In this document: positions 26,824 to 36,117 of the stretch, piece after piece
Layout: each line of letters starts with the position of its first letter
Numbering within the stretch: position 1 is the stretch's first letter
Assembly (NCBI GenBank): GCA_900012615.1
Contig: LT009756.1
Span: 1,422,427 to 1,486,426 of the forward strand
Direction: 5' to 3'
DNA length: 64,000 nucleotides
Origin: Agrobacterium genomosp. 13 str. CFBP 6927
GTDB lineage: Bacteria; Pseudomonadota; Alphaproteobacteria; Rhizobiales; Rhizobiaceae
Notes under the pieces: generated by a model
Seen by the model: the letters and a program-made list of their open reading frames with translations, nothing else
Told to the model about the DNA's origin: nothing
Database searches by the model: none
Made by a program: the position numbers and the translations under genes

Positions 26824-29745
26824 ATGAGTGAACTGAAGACGATTTCCATCCGTGGTGCCCGTGAGCATAATCTCAAGGGCATTGATCTGGATCTGCCGCG
26901 CAACAAGCTGATCGTCATGACCGGGCTCTCCGGCTCGGGCAAGTCATCGCTTGCCTTCGACACGATTTATGCCGAGGGCCAGCGCCGTTATGTCGAGAGC
27001 CTCTCGGCCTATGCGCGCCAGTTCCTCGAAATGATGCAGAAGCCGGATGTCGACCAGATCGACGGCCTGTCGCCGGCGATTTCCATCGAGCAGAAGACCA
27101 CCTCGCGCAATCCGCGTTCCACGGTCGGCACTGTCACGGAAATCTACGACTATATGCGCCTCTTGTTTGCGCGTGTCGGCGTGCCCTATTCGCCGGCCAC
27201 CGGCCTGCCGATCGAGAGCCAGACGGTCAGCCAGATGGTGGATCGCATTCTCGCTTTCGAGGAAGGCACGCGCCTTTATATTCTCGCGCCGATGGTGCGC
27301 GGCCGCAAAGGCGAATATAAAAAGGAACTCGCCGATCTCATGAAGAAGGGCTTCCAGCGCGTCAAGGTGGATGGCCAGTTCTACGAAATCGCCGACGTTC
27401 CGGCCCTCGACAAGAAATACAAACACGATATCGACGTGGTGGTCGACCGCGCGGTCGTGCGCCCGGATATGGCGGCGCGTCTCGCTGACAGTCTCGAGAC
27501 CTGCCTGAAGCTCGCCGACGGTCTGGCGGTTGCCGAATTCGCCGACAAGCCCTTGCCGCCGGAAGAAACCGCGGCTGGCGGCTCCGCCAACAAGTCGCTC
27601 AACGAGACCCATGAGCGTGTGCTGTTTTCGGAAAAATTCGCCTGCCCCGTCTCCGGCTTCACCATTCCGGAGATAGAGCCGCGGCTGTTCTCCTTCAACA
27701 ATCCCTTCGGCGCCTGCCCCAGCTGTGATGGCCTCGGCTCGCAGCAGAAGGTGGATGAAAACCTGATCGTGCCCGAACCGGCCCGCACGCTGCGCGACGG
27801 CGCCATCGCTCCCTGGGCCAAATCGTCCTCGCCCTATTACAACCAGACGCTTGAAGCACTCGGCAAGGCCTTTGGTTTCAAACTTTCGAGCAAATGGTCC
27901 GATCTGTCCAAGGAGGCGCAGCACGCCATCCTTCAGGGCACCGATGACAAGATCGAGTTCAATTATCAGGACGGTGCCCGCTCCTACAAGACGGTGAAGA
28001 ATTTCGAAGGCATCGTGCCCAATCTGGAGCGCCGCTGGAAAGAGACTGACAGCGCCTGGGCGCGCGAGGAAATCGAACGCTATATGTCGGCCGCCCCCTG
28101 CCCGGCCTGTGCGGGTTTTCGCCTGAAACCCGAAGCGCTCGCCGTCAAGATCAACAAGTTGCAGATCGGCGAAGTCACCCAGATGTCGATCCGCATGGCG
28201 CGCGACTGGTTCGAGACCCTGCCGGAGACCCTGAACGCCAAGCAGAACGAGATTGCAGTCCGCATCCTCAAGGAAATCCGCGAGCGCCTGCGCTTCCTCA
28301 ATGATGTCGGGCTGGATTATCTCAGCCTCTCGCGTAATTCCGGCACGCTATCCGGCGGTGAAAGCCAGCGCATCCGTCTGGCCTCGCAGATCGGCTCCGG
28401 CCTGACAGGTGTTCTCTATGTTCTTGACGAGCCGTCCATCGGCCTGCACCAGCGTGACAATGCCCGCCTGCTGGATACGCTGAAACATCTGCGCGATATC
28501 GGCAATACCGTCATCGTGGTCGAACATGACGAGGACGCCATTCTGACGGCGGATTATGTCGTCGATATCGGCCCGGCCGCCGGCATCCATGGCGGTCAGG
28601 TGATCGCCGAAGGCACGCCGCAGGAGGTTATGGCCAATCCGAAGTCGCTGACCGGCAAATATCTCTCCGGCGAACTCGGTGTTGCCGTGCCGGCTGAGCG
28701 CCGCAAGCCCAAAAAGGGCCGCGAGATCAAGGTTTTTGGCGCCCGTGGCAACAATCTGAAGAATGTGACTGCGGCGGTGCCGCTTGGCGTCTTCACCGCC
28801 GTTACCGGCGTTTCCGGCGGCGGCAAATCCACCTTCCTGATCGAAACGCTTTATAAATCGGCGGCGCGCCGGGTGATGGGCGCGCGCGAAATTCCGGCAG
28901 AACATGATCGCATCGATGGTTTCGAATTCATCGACAAGGTGATCGACATCGACCAGTCGCCGATTGGCCGCACGCCGCGCTCCAACCCCGCCACCTATAC
29001 CGGTGCATTCACGCCGATCCGCGACTGGTTCGCCGGTCTGCCGGAGGCGAAGGCGCGTGGTTACGCGCCGGGCCGTTTCTCCTTCAACGTCAAGGGCGGT
29101 CGCTGCGAGGCCTGCCAGGGCGATGGCGTCATCAAGATCGAGATGCACTTCCTGCCTGACGTTTATGTCACCTGCGATGTCTGCCACGGCAAACGCTATA
29201 ATCGCGAGACGCTTGATGTCACCTTCAAGGGCAAATCCATCGCCGATGTGCTGGATATGACGGTGGAGGAAGGTGTTGAATTCTTCGCTGCCGTTCCGGC
29301 GGTGCGCGACAAGCTGCAATCGCTCTTCGATGTCGGTCTTGGTTATATCAAGGTCGGCCAGCAGGCCAATACGCTCTCCGGTGGCGAGGCACAGCGCGTC
29401 AAGCTCGCCAAGGAACTGTCGAAACGCTCGACAGGCCGCACGCTTTACATTCTCGACGAACCGACGACGGGCCTTCACTTCCACGACGTCAACAAGCTGC
29501 TGGAAATGCTGCAGGCGCTGGTGGACCAGGGCAATTCCGTTGTCGTGATCGAGCATAATCTCGAAGTCATCAAGACGGCGGACTGGATCATCGACATCGG
29601 CCCCGAAGGCGGCACTGGCGGCGGCGAAGTGGTGGCAACCGGCACGCCGGAAGACATCGTCAAGAACGAGCGGTCCTATACCGGTCACTTCCTGAAGGAA
29701 CTTCTGGAACGCCGGCCGGCCGGAAAACGTGAGGCTGCGGAGTAA
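26824..29745 (+). CDS. uvrA: Excinuclease ABC subunit A
   Basis: Damage-recognition ATPase of nucleotide excision repair, 973 residues. There are two ABC modules: P-loops [14 protein letters not shown] near residue 35 and [11 protein letters not shown] near residue 665. The signature sequences are [20 protein letters not shown] and [18 protein letters not shown]. Zinc-binding cysteines are seen in CPVSGF/CPSC, CPAC and [16 protein letters not shown]. Start is ATG 26824. A LexA box lies about 135 bases upstream, so SOS induction is expected. Confidence 0.98.
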   Translation: MSELKTISIRGAREHNLKGIDLDLPRNKLIVMTGLSGSGKSSLAFDTIYAEGQRRYVESLSAYARQFLEMMQKPDVDQIDGLSPAISIEQKTTSRNPRSTVGTVTEIYDYMRLLFARVGVPYSPATGLPIESQTVSQMVDRILAFEEGTRLYILAPMVRGRKGEYKKELADLMKKGFQRVKVDGQFYEIADVPALDKKYKHDIDVVVDRAVVRPDMAARLADSLETCLKLADGLAVAEFADKPLPPEETAAGGSANKSLNETHERVLFSEKFACPVSGFTIPEIEPRLFSFNNPFGACPSCDGLGSQQKVDENLIVPEPARTLRDGAIAPWAKSSSPYYNQTLEALGKAFGFKLSSKWSDLSKEAQHAILQGTDDKIEFNYQDGARSYKTVKNFEGIVPNLERRWKETDSAWAREEIERYMSAAPCPACAGFRLKPEALAVKINKLQIGEVTQMSIRMARDWFETLPETLNAKQNEIAVRILKEIRERLRFLNDVGLDYLSLSRNSGTLSGGESQRIRLASQIGSGLTGVLYVLDEPSIGLHQRDNARLLDTLKHLRDIGNTVIVVEHDEDAILTADYVVDIGPAAGIHGGQVIAEGTPQEVMANPKSLTGKYLSGELGVAVPAERRKPKKGREIKVFGARGNNLKNVTAAVPLGVFTAVTGVSGGGKSTFLIETLYKSAARRVMGAREIPAEHDRIDGFEFIDKVIDIDQSPIGRTPRSNPATYTGAFTPIRDWFAGLPEAKARGYAPGRFSFNVKGGRCEACQGDGVIKIEMHFLPDVYVTCDVCHGKRYNRETLDVTFKGKSIADVLDMTVEEGVEFFAAVPAVRDKLQSLFDVGLGYIKVGQQANTLSGGEAQRVKLAKELSKRSTGRTLYILDEPTTGLHFHDVNKLLEMLQALVDQGNSVVVIEHNLEVIKTADWIIDIGPEGGTGGGEVVATGTPEDIVKNERSYTGHFLKELLERRPAGKREAAE

Positions 29746-29780
29746 TTCCCGGATATTGCCGGGAATTTCGCACCCCCCTC

Positions 29781-29859
29781 CGTCATCCTCGCCCTTGAGG
29801 CGAGGATCCACAGCCGCCGAAAACATGGATCCCCGCCTCAAGGGCGAGGATGACGTCGA
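29781..29859. repeat. Palindromic intergenic repeat (copy 2, GCCCTTGAGG type)
   Basis: Two 30-base arms, CGTCATCCTCGCCCTTGAGG (29781) and its near-perfect inverse ending GCGAGGATGACG (29855), separated by 15 bases. It lies directly after uvrA and could also act as a terminator hairpin. Confidence 0.85.
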
Positions 29860-29902
29860 GAGCGACGTTGAAAAGAAAACGCCTAATTGGGAGGAACAGC
29901 AT

Positions 29903-30703
29903 ATGTCGACATCAGGCACGATCCGCACCGGTATCGGCGGCTGGACCTTCGAGCCGTGGGAAGGCACGTTTTATCCGGAGAAACTGCCGAAAAAACGCCA
30001 GCTCGAACATGCCAGCCGGCAATTGACGGCGATCGAGGTGAACGGCACCTATTATAGCAGCCAGAAACCCGAGACCTTCGCCAAATGGGCGGCGGATGTG
30101 CCGGAGGATTTCATCTTCTCCCTGAAGGCAAGCCGTTTCGTCACCAATCGCAGGGTTCTGGCCGAAGCGGGCGAATCGATGACGAAATTCCTGACACAGG
30201 GCCTGACGGAACTTGGGTGTCATCTTGGCCCGATCCTCTGGCAATTCGCACCGACGAAAAAATTCGACGCGGATGATTTCGGCGCGTTTCTGGCGCTGCT
30301 TCCCGAAAAACAGGACGGCATCCGCCTTCGTCACGTGGTCGAAGTTCGCAACCCGACATTTCAGGTGCCGGAATTCATCGATCTTCTCGCCAGACATAAG
30401 GTCGCCGTCGTCTGCGCCGATCACCACGACTATCCGATGCTGCCGGATGTAACGGCGGATTTCGTCTATTGCCGGCTGCAGAAGGGCGAGGACGATATCG
30501 AGACCTGCTATCCGAAGACCGGGATTGACCATTGGGCAAAACGGGTCAAGACCTATGCGGCGGGCGGGGTGCCGGATGACCTGCCGCTGATCGCGCCCGA
30601 CAGGCAAATCGAAAAAACGCCGCGCGACGTCTTCGCCTTCTTCATCACCGGCGGCAAGGTCAATGCGCCGAACGGTGCGCAGGCGCTGCAGAAAGCGGTC
30701 TGA
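29903..30703 (+). CDS. DUF72-family protein
   Basis: TIM-barrel protein of 266 residues. It starts with the family pattern IRTGIGGWTFEPWEGTFYPE, then EVNGTYYSSQKPETFAKWA, FSLKASRFVTN and the central GPILWQFAPTKKFDADDF. GGGAGG seven bases upstream marks ATG 29903; the frame is open back into uvrA, but the repeat between makes an earlier start unlikely. DUF72 proteins (YecE) have no settled biochemical function. It follows a palindromic repeat and is probably transcribed on its own. Confidence 0.88.
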   Translation: MSTSGTIRTGIGGWTFEPWEGTFYPEKLPKKRQLEHASRQLTAIEVNGTYYSSQKPETFAKWAADVPEDFIFSLKASRFVTNRRVLAEAGESMTKFLTQGLTELGCHLGPILWQFAPTKKFDADDFGAFLALLPEKQDGIRLRHVVEVRNPTFQVPEFIDLLARHKVAVVCADHHDYPMLPDVTADFVYCRLQKGEDDIETCYPKTGIDHWAKRVKTYAAGGVPDDLPLIAPDRQIEKTPRDVFAFFITGGKVNAPNGAQALQKAV

Positions 30704-30847
30704 GCGGGAAAGCCCGCTCGCGATCGCTTGATCCACCTGGCCAAGCGGCACCAAAAGTCAGGGAACAGATGCCCCCCGTCTTATTGCGGTCATCTCGTGC
30801 CGGCTAATATCTCAAGACCTCTATCGTCTTTAAAGGGTTGGCCGGCA

Positions 30848-31372
30848 ATGGGAATGATTGAAACGGAACGTCTGCGCCTTCACCACTGGCGGGACGATCA
30901 TTTTGAAGCTTTCGCCGCAATGCAGACGGACCCGGACGTGATGGCCGATCAGGGTGGGCCGGCGGACAACGCAAAGAGCAGAGAGAAATTCGAGCGTTAC
31001 CGCAAGGCGGAGCGCGACCAGGGCATTGCCCGCTGGGCGGTGGAAAGTCCGGACGGCGTCTTTCTCGGTTATGCCGGCGTGATGCCGCGCATGACAGACG
31101 ACCATCCGCTTGGCCTGCACCACGAAATCGGCTGGCGTTTCATCCGGCAGGCCTGGGGAAAGGGTTACGCAACCGAAAGCGCAAGAGCGGCGCTGGCGCA
31201 TGCGGCCAGTCGCTCAGACATAGCCCGGATCGTCGCCTATACAAGTTCCGATAATATCCGATCGCAATCCGTCATGGCCCGCCTTGGCCTGATACGGGAA
31301 CCATCTCTGGATTTTACGGTTCCGGGCGATATCGACACGGAATGGCGCGGTCTGGTCTGGGTTGTTCCCTGA
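30848..31372 (+). CDS. GNAT-family N-acetyltransferase (RimJ/RimL type)
   Basis: 174 residues with the pattern of ribosomal-protein-type acetyltransferases: ETERLRLHHWRDDHFEAFAA at the N terminus, HEIGWRFIRQAWGKGYATE containing the acetyl-CoA pyrophosphate loop, and SVMARLGLIREPSLDF at the end. ATG 30848 or ATG 30854 are both possible. The substrate cannot be predicted. It is convergent with dusA, with a short gap between them. Confidence 0.87.
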   Translation: MGMIETERLRLHHWRDDHFEAFAAMQTDPDVMADQGGPADNAKSREKFERYRKAERDQGIARWAVESPDGVFLGYAGVMPRMTDDHPLGLHHEIGWRFIRQAWGKGYATESARAALAHAASRSDIARIVAYTSSDNIRSQSVMARLGLIREPSLDFTVPGDIDTEWRGLVWVVP

Positions 31373-31423
31373 AAGGCTTTCCATCGCACCGACGGCGCTG
31401 CACACCAAGGCCCTTGCCGGGCC

Positions 31424-32434
31424 TCAGCCAGCCAGCTCTTTCGCCGGGTTGAAATCAATGGCCGCAAACGCTGCCTCGATCACCTCGGTGCCAGCGCCCG
31501 GCCGGGTCGCATCGCTGGAAAGGATTTGCCGGAAACGGCGTGCACCCGGCATGCCCTGAAACAGACCGACCATATGCCGGGTAACGTGGTTGAGACGTCC
31601 ACCTGCGGCAATATAGTCAGCGGCATAGGCCATCATGGCATCACGCAGCCCCATCCAGTCCGGCTGCCGGGCATCCTCGCCATAGATGCGATGGTCGACA
31701 TCCGCAAGGATGGAGGTGTTGTGATAGGCGACACGGCCAAGCATCACGCCGTCCATATGGTGTAGATGATCGCAGGCCTGATCGAGATCGGCGATGCCGC
31801 CATTGATGCCGATGAAAACGTCGGGATTTTCCCGCTTCATGCGATAGACAAGTTCGTAATCAAGCGGCGGCACCTCGCGGTTTTCCTTCGGCGAAAGCCC
31901 CTGCAACCATGCTTTTCGCGCATGGATCCAGATGGCGTCCGCACCGGCGGCGATAACGCGCGCCAGAAAATCCGGCAGCACGGCCTCCGGCTCCTGATCA
32001 TCCACGCCGATGCGGCATTTCACCGTGACCGGCACTTTTGCAACGGCCTTCATCGCCGCCACACATTGCGCCACGACATCCGGCTCACGCATCAGGCAGG
32101 CGCCGAAGGTGCCGGATTGCACCCGGTCCGAAGGGCAGCCGACATTGAGATTGATCTCGTCATAGCCGTAATCACCGGCGATCCGCACGGCCTCCGAGAG
32201 CTTGAACGGATCCGATCCACCCAGCTGCAATGCAACAGGATGTTCCTGGGGGTGATAGCTGAGCAGCCTGTCCCGCTGGCCATGGATGATGGCGTCGGCA
32301 ACGATCATTTCGGTATAAAGCAGCGCGCGCTTCGACAGCTGCCGGTGCAGAAATCTGCACCTCGTGTCGGTCCAATCGATCATCGGGGCCACGGCGAAGA
32401 TTTTTTCGCCGCTTGCAAGCGCTTGTCTGTACAT
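31424..32434 (-). CDS. dusA: tRNA-dihydrouridine synthase A
   Basis: FMN enzyme that reduces uridines of the tRNA D-loop, 336 residues. The FMN-binding barrel opens with FAVAPMIDWTDTRCRFLHRQ. The catalytic cysteine is in INLNVGCPSDRVQSGTFGAC, and the KCRIGVDD and INGGIADLDQA motifs follow. The residues near the C terminus (TRHMVGLFQGMPGARRFRQI) mark the DusA subgroup. It is transcribed alone and leftward. Confidence 0.95.
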   Translation of the reverse strand: MYRQALASGEKIFAVAPMIDWTDTRCRFLHRQLSKRALLYTEMIVADAIIHGQRDRLLSYHPQEHPVALQLGGSDPFKLSEAVRIAGDYGYDEINLNVGCPSDRVQSGTFGACLMREPDVVAQCVAAMKAVAKVPVTVKCRIGVDDQEPEAVLPDFLARVIAAGADAIWIHARKAWLQGLSPKENREVPPLDYELVYRMKRENPDVFIGINGGIADLDQACDHLHHMDGVMLGRVAYHNTSILADVDHRIYGEDARQPDWMGLRDAMMAYAADYIAAGGRLNHVTRHMVGLFQGMPGARRFRQILSSDATRPGAGTEVIEAAFAAIDFNPAKELAG

Positions 32435-32573
32435 GGATTAACCTCTTTGCGCCGGCTTCTACAGCAAAGGACCGCAAAAAGCCAGTTTTGCCCTCGCCAG
32501 CATTTTCAACTGGAAATCAGCCCGGAATCGCGGGACAAGAATTGCACCTTAAAAAAGACGACAGGAAACTCCC

Positions 32574-33263
32574 ATGGCCGCCACCGTCATCCCCGCCCCG
32601 CAACCCGTGCTCCTGCCCGTGGACGGCACGAGCGACATGTTCCCCGTGCGGCGGGTCTATTGCGTCGGTCGCAACTATGCCGATCACGCGATCGAGATGG
32701 GTCACGATCCCTCGCGTGAGCCACCCTTTTATTTCCAGAAGAACCCGGACAATCTCCTGCCCGAAGGTCAGGATTTCCCCTACCCGTCGCTGTCTTCGAA
32801 CGTCCATTACGAAGTCGAGTGTGTCGTGGTGCTGAAAAGCGGTGGTGCGGATATTCCGGCGGGTGAAGCGTTGGACCACGTCTGGGGTTACGCCGTCGGC
32901 ATCGACATGACGCGCCGTGATCTGCAGGACGGCCTGAAGAAGATGGGACGCTCCTGGGAGGGCGCCAAGGCATTTGAATATTCCGCGCCGGTTTCGGCCA
33001 TCGTCCCCGCAGATAAAATTGGACACCCGGCGACCGGCGCGATCTGGCTCGATGTCAATGGTGAACGCAAGCAGACGGGCGATCTTGCGCAGATGATCTG
33101 GAAGGTGCCGGAAGTGATCGCCGAGCTTTCCAAGCTCTTCACACTTGCCGCCGGCGACGTGATCATGACCGGCACGCCGGCTGGCGTCGGCCCCATCGTG
33201 CGCGGCGACAGGATCGAGTGTGGCGTCGAAGGTGTCGGCACGCTGTCCGTCACTGTCGCCTGA
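32574..33263 (+). CDS. Fumarylacetoacetate hydrolase-family protein
   Basis: 229-residue member of the FAH/FAHD superfamily, which cleaves or decarboxylates acylpyruvate-like compounds. The metal-binding acidic motif is HYEVECVVVLK. The family pattern also shows in RRVYCVGRNYADHAIEMGHD, YAVGIDMTRRDLQ and the C-terminal DVIMTGTPAGVGPI. It has the short single-domain length of FAHD1-type oxaloacetate/acylpyruvate hydrolases. The gamma carbonic anhydrase-like gene starts 36 bases downstream, so they may be one operon. Confidence 0.9.
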   Translation: MAATVIPAPQPVLLPVDGTSDMFPVRRVYCVGRNYADHAIEMGHDPSREPPFYFQKNPDNLLPEGQDFPYPSLSSNVHYEVECVVVLKSGGADIPAGEALDHVWGYAVGIDMTRRDLQDGLKKMGRSWEGAKAFEYSAPVSAIVPADKIGHPATGAIWLDVNGERKQTGDLAQMIWKVPEVIAELSKLFTLAAGDVIMTGTPAGVGPIVRGDRIECGVEGVGTLSVTVA

Positions 33264-33299
33264 TCATGATCGACGCATAATCCATAGGGAGGAACCGCC

Positions 33300-33833
33300 A
33301 TGCCGCTTTTTCGTCTCGGCAACCGGGTGCCGCAGACCCCCGCTGCGGATCGCTACTGGGTGGCTCCCGACGCCAATGTCATCGGCTCTGTGACGCTGGG
33401 TGAGGATGTCGGCATCTGGTTCGGCGCGACGCTGCGCGGCGATAACGAACCGATCAGCGTCGGGCGCGGCACCAACATTCAGGAAGGCGCGATGGTGCAT
33501 AGCGACCCCGGCTTTGCCGCAACGATCGGCGAAATGTGCACCATCGGCCACCATGCCATCGTGCATGGCTGCACCATCGGCGACAATTCGCTGATCGGCA
33601 TGGGCGCGACGATCCTGAATGGCGCGAAGATCGGCCGCAACTGCCTTGTCGGCGCCAATGCGCTGGTAACCGAGGGCAAGGAATTCCCGGATAATTCACT
33701 GATCGTCGGATCGCCTGCGCGAGCGATCAGGACGCTGGATGACGAGGCCGTCGCCAGCCTTCGCCGCTCGGCCGAAAAATACATCGAGAACTGGAAGCGT
33801 TTCTCGAAAGACCTGGCGATCATCGAAGGATGA
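33300..33833 (+). CDS. Gamma-class carbonic anhydrase-family protein
   Basis: Left-handed beta-helix (hexapeptide repeat) trimer subunit of 177 residues. The zinc-site histidines are seen in GAMVHSDPG, IGHHAIVHGC. Hexapeptide turns run from about residue 20 to 130, followed by a C-terminal helix (DDEAVASLRRSAEKYIENWK). GGGAGG precedes ATG 33300. Members act as carbonic anhydrases or acyltransferases; the three histidines favour the former. It is followed by a GC-rich inverted repeat before the convergent zur. Confidence 0.9.
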   Translation: MPLFRLGNRVPQTPAADRYWVAPDANVIGSVTLGEDVGIWFGATLRGDNEPISVGRGTNIQEGAMVHSDPGFAATIGEMCTIGHHAIVHGCTIGDNSLIGMGATILNGAKIGRNCLVGANALVTEGKEFPDNSLIVGSPARAIRTLDDEAVASLRRSAEKYIENWKRFSKDLAIIEG

Positions 33834-33871
33834 GAAACGGCGGGCGATAACGCCCGCCCCGCGAACAATGC

Positions 33872-34285
33872 CTATGACGCGCAATTGGCGCAGAGGCCGC
33901 GAATTTCAATCGTGGTCTTTTCCGCCTTGAACTTGCTGTCCTTCACCCAGCGCTCCAGGCGATGGTCGATTTCGTGATCATGGAATTCGGTCACCTGCCC
34001 GCAGGATTCGCAGATGGCAAAGGCCACCGTTCCGTGATGATGGGAGCAGCATTCGGCCTGCGTGTGGGTGCAGGCAACGAAGGCGTTGAGGCTTTCCAGC
34101 CGGTGCACGAGACCATATTCAACAAGCTTTTCCAAAGCCCGGTAAACCTGCAGCGGTGCACGGAACCCGTCATCCCGCAGCTTGTCGAGGATCATGTAGG
34201 CGCTGAGCGGCTGATGCGCATTCGACAGGGCATTCATGACCAGCGACTGGTTCTTGGTGAGGTTCTGCTGGGTCTGCACATTCAT
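33872..34285 (-). CDS. zur: Zinc uptake regulator Zur (Fur family)
   Basis: 137-residue metal-dependent repressor. The winged helix occupies the first ~80 residues (LSAYMILDKLRDDGFRAPLQ, YRALEKLVEYGLVHRLE). The dimer domain has CESCGQVTEFHDHEID and a terminal CANC, which together bind the structural zinc, plus a Cys/His-rich CTHTQAECCSHHH. It is last in the znuC-znuB-zur transcript (ATGA overlap with znuB) and should repress this operon and znuA when zinc is plentiful. Confidence 0.93.
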   Translation of the reverse strand: MNVQTQQNLTKNQSLVMNALSNAHQPLSAYMILDKLRDDGFRAPLQVYRALEKLVEYGLVHRLESLNAFVACTHTQAECCSHHHGTVAFAICESCGQVTEFHDHEIDHRLERWVKDSKFKAEKTTIEIRGLCANCAS

Positions 34286-35100
34286 GACTTGCCTCCTTCA
34301 TCCGCGGAGCGGGAAAAACCCGGCGCCGGTAACAGGCTTATAACGAACAGGATCACGGCGGCAACCACGATGGAGGGGCCGGACGGCGTATCATAGGTCA
34401 GCGAGCCGAACAGGCCGCCAATGACGGCAACCGCGCCGATCAGCGAGGCGACCACGGCCATCACCTCAGGCGTGGCCGAAAAACGCCTGGCGGTCGCCGC
34501 CGGTATGATGAGCAGCGAGGTAATCAGCATGATGCCGACCACCTTCATGGCAATGGCGATCACCAGCGCCATCAACAGGGTGAAGATGAGCTTGGCCCGT
34601 TCCGGGTTCAGCCCCTCCGCCTCTGCGAGCTCGTTATTGACGGTGGAGGCGAGCAGCGACCGCCACAGGAGGACCATGGCGACGATAACCACCAGTCCGC
34701 CGCCCCAGATCAGCGCGATATCGCTGCGGGTAACGGCCAGAATATCGCCGAACAGGAACGATACTAGATCGATGCGCACCCAGCTCATGAAGGCGACGAT
34801 GACGAGACCGATCGCAAGCGCCGAGTGGGACAATATGCCGAGCAGAGCATCGGCGGAAAGCGCCTGCCGCCTTTGCAGAAAAATCAGCAGGATCGAAACG
34901 GCCGACGCCACCAGAAAAACGCTGACGATGAGGTTGAGCTGCAGCAGCAGCGACAAGGCAACGCCAAGCAGTGCGGAATGCGCCATCGTATCGCCGAAAT
35001 AGGCCATGCGCCGCCAGACGACGAAGCAGCCGAGGGGACCGGCGGTCAGGGCAACGCCGATGCCCGCGAGCATGGCGCGAACGAAGAAATCGTCAAACAT
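34282..35100 (-). CDS. znuB: Zinc ABC transporter permease
   Basis: Membrane component of the high-affinity zinc importer, ABC-3 family, 272 residues with about eight spans. The start is ATG 35100 (MFDDFFVRAMLAGIGVALTA), which overlaps the end of znuC by eight bases. Typical features are GCFVVWRRMAYFGDTMAHSA and the C-terminal LLIIPAATARRFS. It ends in an ATGA overlap with zur. Longer upstream starts would run backwards through the His-rich coding tail of znuC and are rejected. Confidence 0.95.
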   Translation of the reverse strand: MFDDFFVRAMLAGIGVALTAGPLGCFVVWRRMAYFGDTMAHSALLGVALSLLLQLNLIVSVFLVASAVSILLIFLQRRQALSADALLGILSHSALAIGLVIVAFMSWVRIDLVSFLFGDILAVTRSDIALIWGGGLVVIVAMVLLWRSLLASTVNNELAEAEGLNPERAKLIFTLLMALVIAIAMKVVGIMLITSLLIIPAATARRFSATPEVMAVVASLIGAVAVIGGLFGSLTYDTPSGPSIVVAAVILFVISLLPAPGFSRSADEGGKS

Positions 35101-36013
35101 GGCGCTCTCCCTTCCCGTGGCTTGCGGGGCCGTGGCCCTGATGGTCATGCTCATGACCGCAGCCGCATTCGCCATGGTCATCATGGCGGTGACCATGATC
35201 ATGCGTGTGATGATGGCCATCTTCGGGATGGCAATGATCGGTTACGGAGCCATCCGCATGCTGTACCCGGCCATCGGGCAGATGGGTGTGATCGTGATGG
35301 TGACTGTAAACGGCAAGGCCCTTGGCGGCCGCCCCGCCGAACAGACGCATATATTCCGGGCTCTGGCTCACCGCCTGCGGCGTTCCGCGGCAGCAGACAT
35401 GGCCGTTCAGGCATATCACGGTGTCGGTTTCCGCCATCACCACATGCAAATCATGCGAGATTAACAGAATTCCGCAATTGCTTGAATTTCTGATGTTTTT
35501 TATCAGTTCATAGAGCGCGATCTCACCGGAGAAATCGACACCCTGTACAGGCTCATCAAGAACCAGCAGGTCCGGCTTGCGCGCGATGGAACGGGCGAGA
35601 AGCGCACGCTGGAACTCGCCGCCGGACAGATGCTGGACTTCTGCACCCGCCAGATGCGCGATGCCCGTGGCGTTCAACGCCGCATCGATCTCGCGGGCGG
35701 CCAGCGGCCCGGTCAGCGTCATCAGCCGGCGCACGGAAAGCGGCATGGTCCAGTCCACGGATAGCTTCTGCGGCACATAACCAACACGCAGACCGGCAAT
35801 GCGCGACACCTCACCTTCGCTTGGCTTCAACACGCCGATGGCCATTTTCGCACTGGTGGATTTCCCCGAACCATTGGGGCCGATCAGCGTGACGATCTCG
35901 CCTTTGCTGACGGAAAACTCCACGCCGCGCACCAGCCAGCGGCCGTTGCGCTGCACGCCGGCATTGGAAAGGGAAACCAGTATGTCGTTACCCTTGGGGG
36001 CGGAATGAAGCAT
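35093..36013 (-). CDS. znuC: Zinc ABC transporter ATPase with His-rich tail
   Basis: ATP-binding subunit of the zinc importer, 306 residues. Walker A is IGPNGSGKSTSAKM, the signature is VQHLSGGEFQRALLARSIAR, Walker B is LLVLDEPVQGVDF, and the switch is LISHDLHVV. After about residue 240 comes a 65-residue extension packed with His, Asp and Gly (YSHHHDHTHLPDG, then EDGHHHTHDHGHRHDDHGE and CGCGHEHDHQGHG), a likely zinc-binding tail. It is the first gene of znuC-znuB-zur, divergent from znuA. Confidence 0.95.
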   Translation of the reverse strand: MLHSAPKGNDILVSLSNAGVQRNGRWLVRGVEFSVSKGEIVTLIGPNGSGKSTSAKMAIGVLKPSEGEVSRIAGLRVGYVPQKLSVDWTMPLSVRRLMTLTGPLAAREIDAALNATGIAHLAGAEVQHLSGGEFQRALLARSIARKPDLLVLDEPVQGVDFSGEIALYELIKNIRNSSNCGILLISHDLHVVMAETDTVICLNGHVCCRGTPQAVSQSPEYMRLFGGAAAKGLAVYSHHHDHTHLPDGRVQHADGSVTDHCHPEDGHHHTHDHGHRHDDHGECGCGHEHDHQGHGPASHGKGERHV

Positions 36014-36067
36014 GGGATTGTCCGATTGGCGATGTTGCTTACCGCTATTGCATACGTTATAGAGTTA

Positions 36068-36092
36068 CGCAATAAATGTAATAACATAACTA
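36068..36092. promoter_or_regulatory. Candidate Zur operator
   Basis: Between divergent znuC and znuA lies ATGTAATAACAT (36076-36087), an inverted repeat of ATGT with AT-rich centre. Read on the other strand as TTATGTTATTACAT it resembles half of the known Zur consensus with ATGTTAT. Position and genes support it; the exact site is inferred. Confidence 0.55.
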
Positions 36093-36117
36093 TACTTCTT
36101 CAAGTGGAGTGCATTTC

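Noticed and set aside
33838..33862. GC-rich inverted repeat between the carbonic anhydrase-like gene and zur as a rho-independent terminator
   Set aside because: The stem (GGCGGGCG/CGCCCGCC) is strong, but there is no T-tract on either side, so I do not list it as a terminator.
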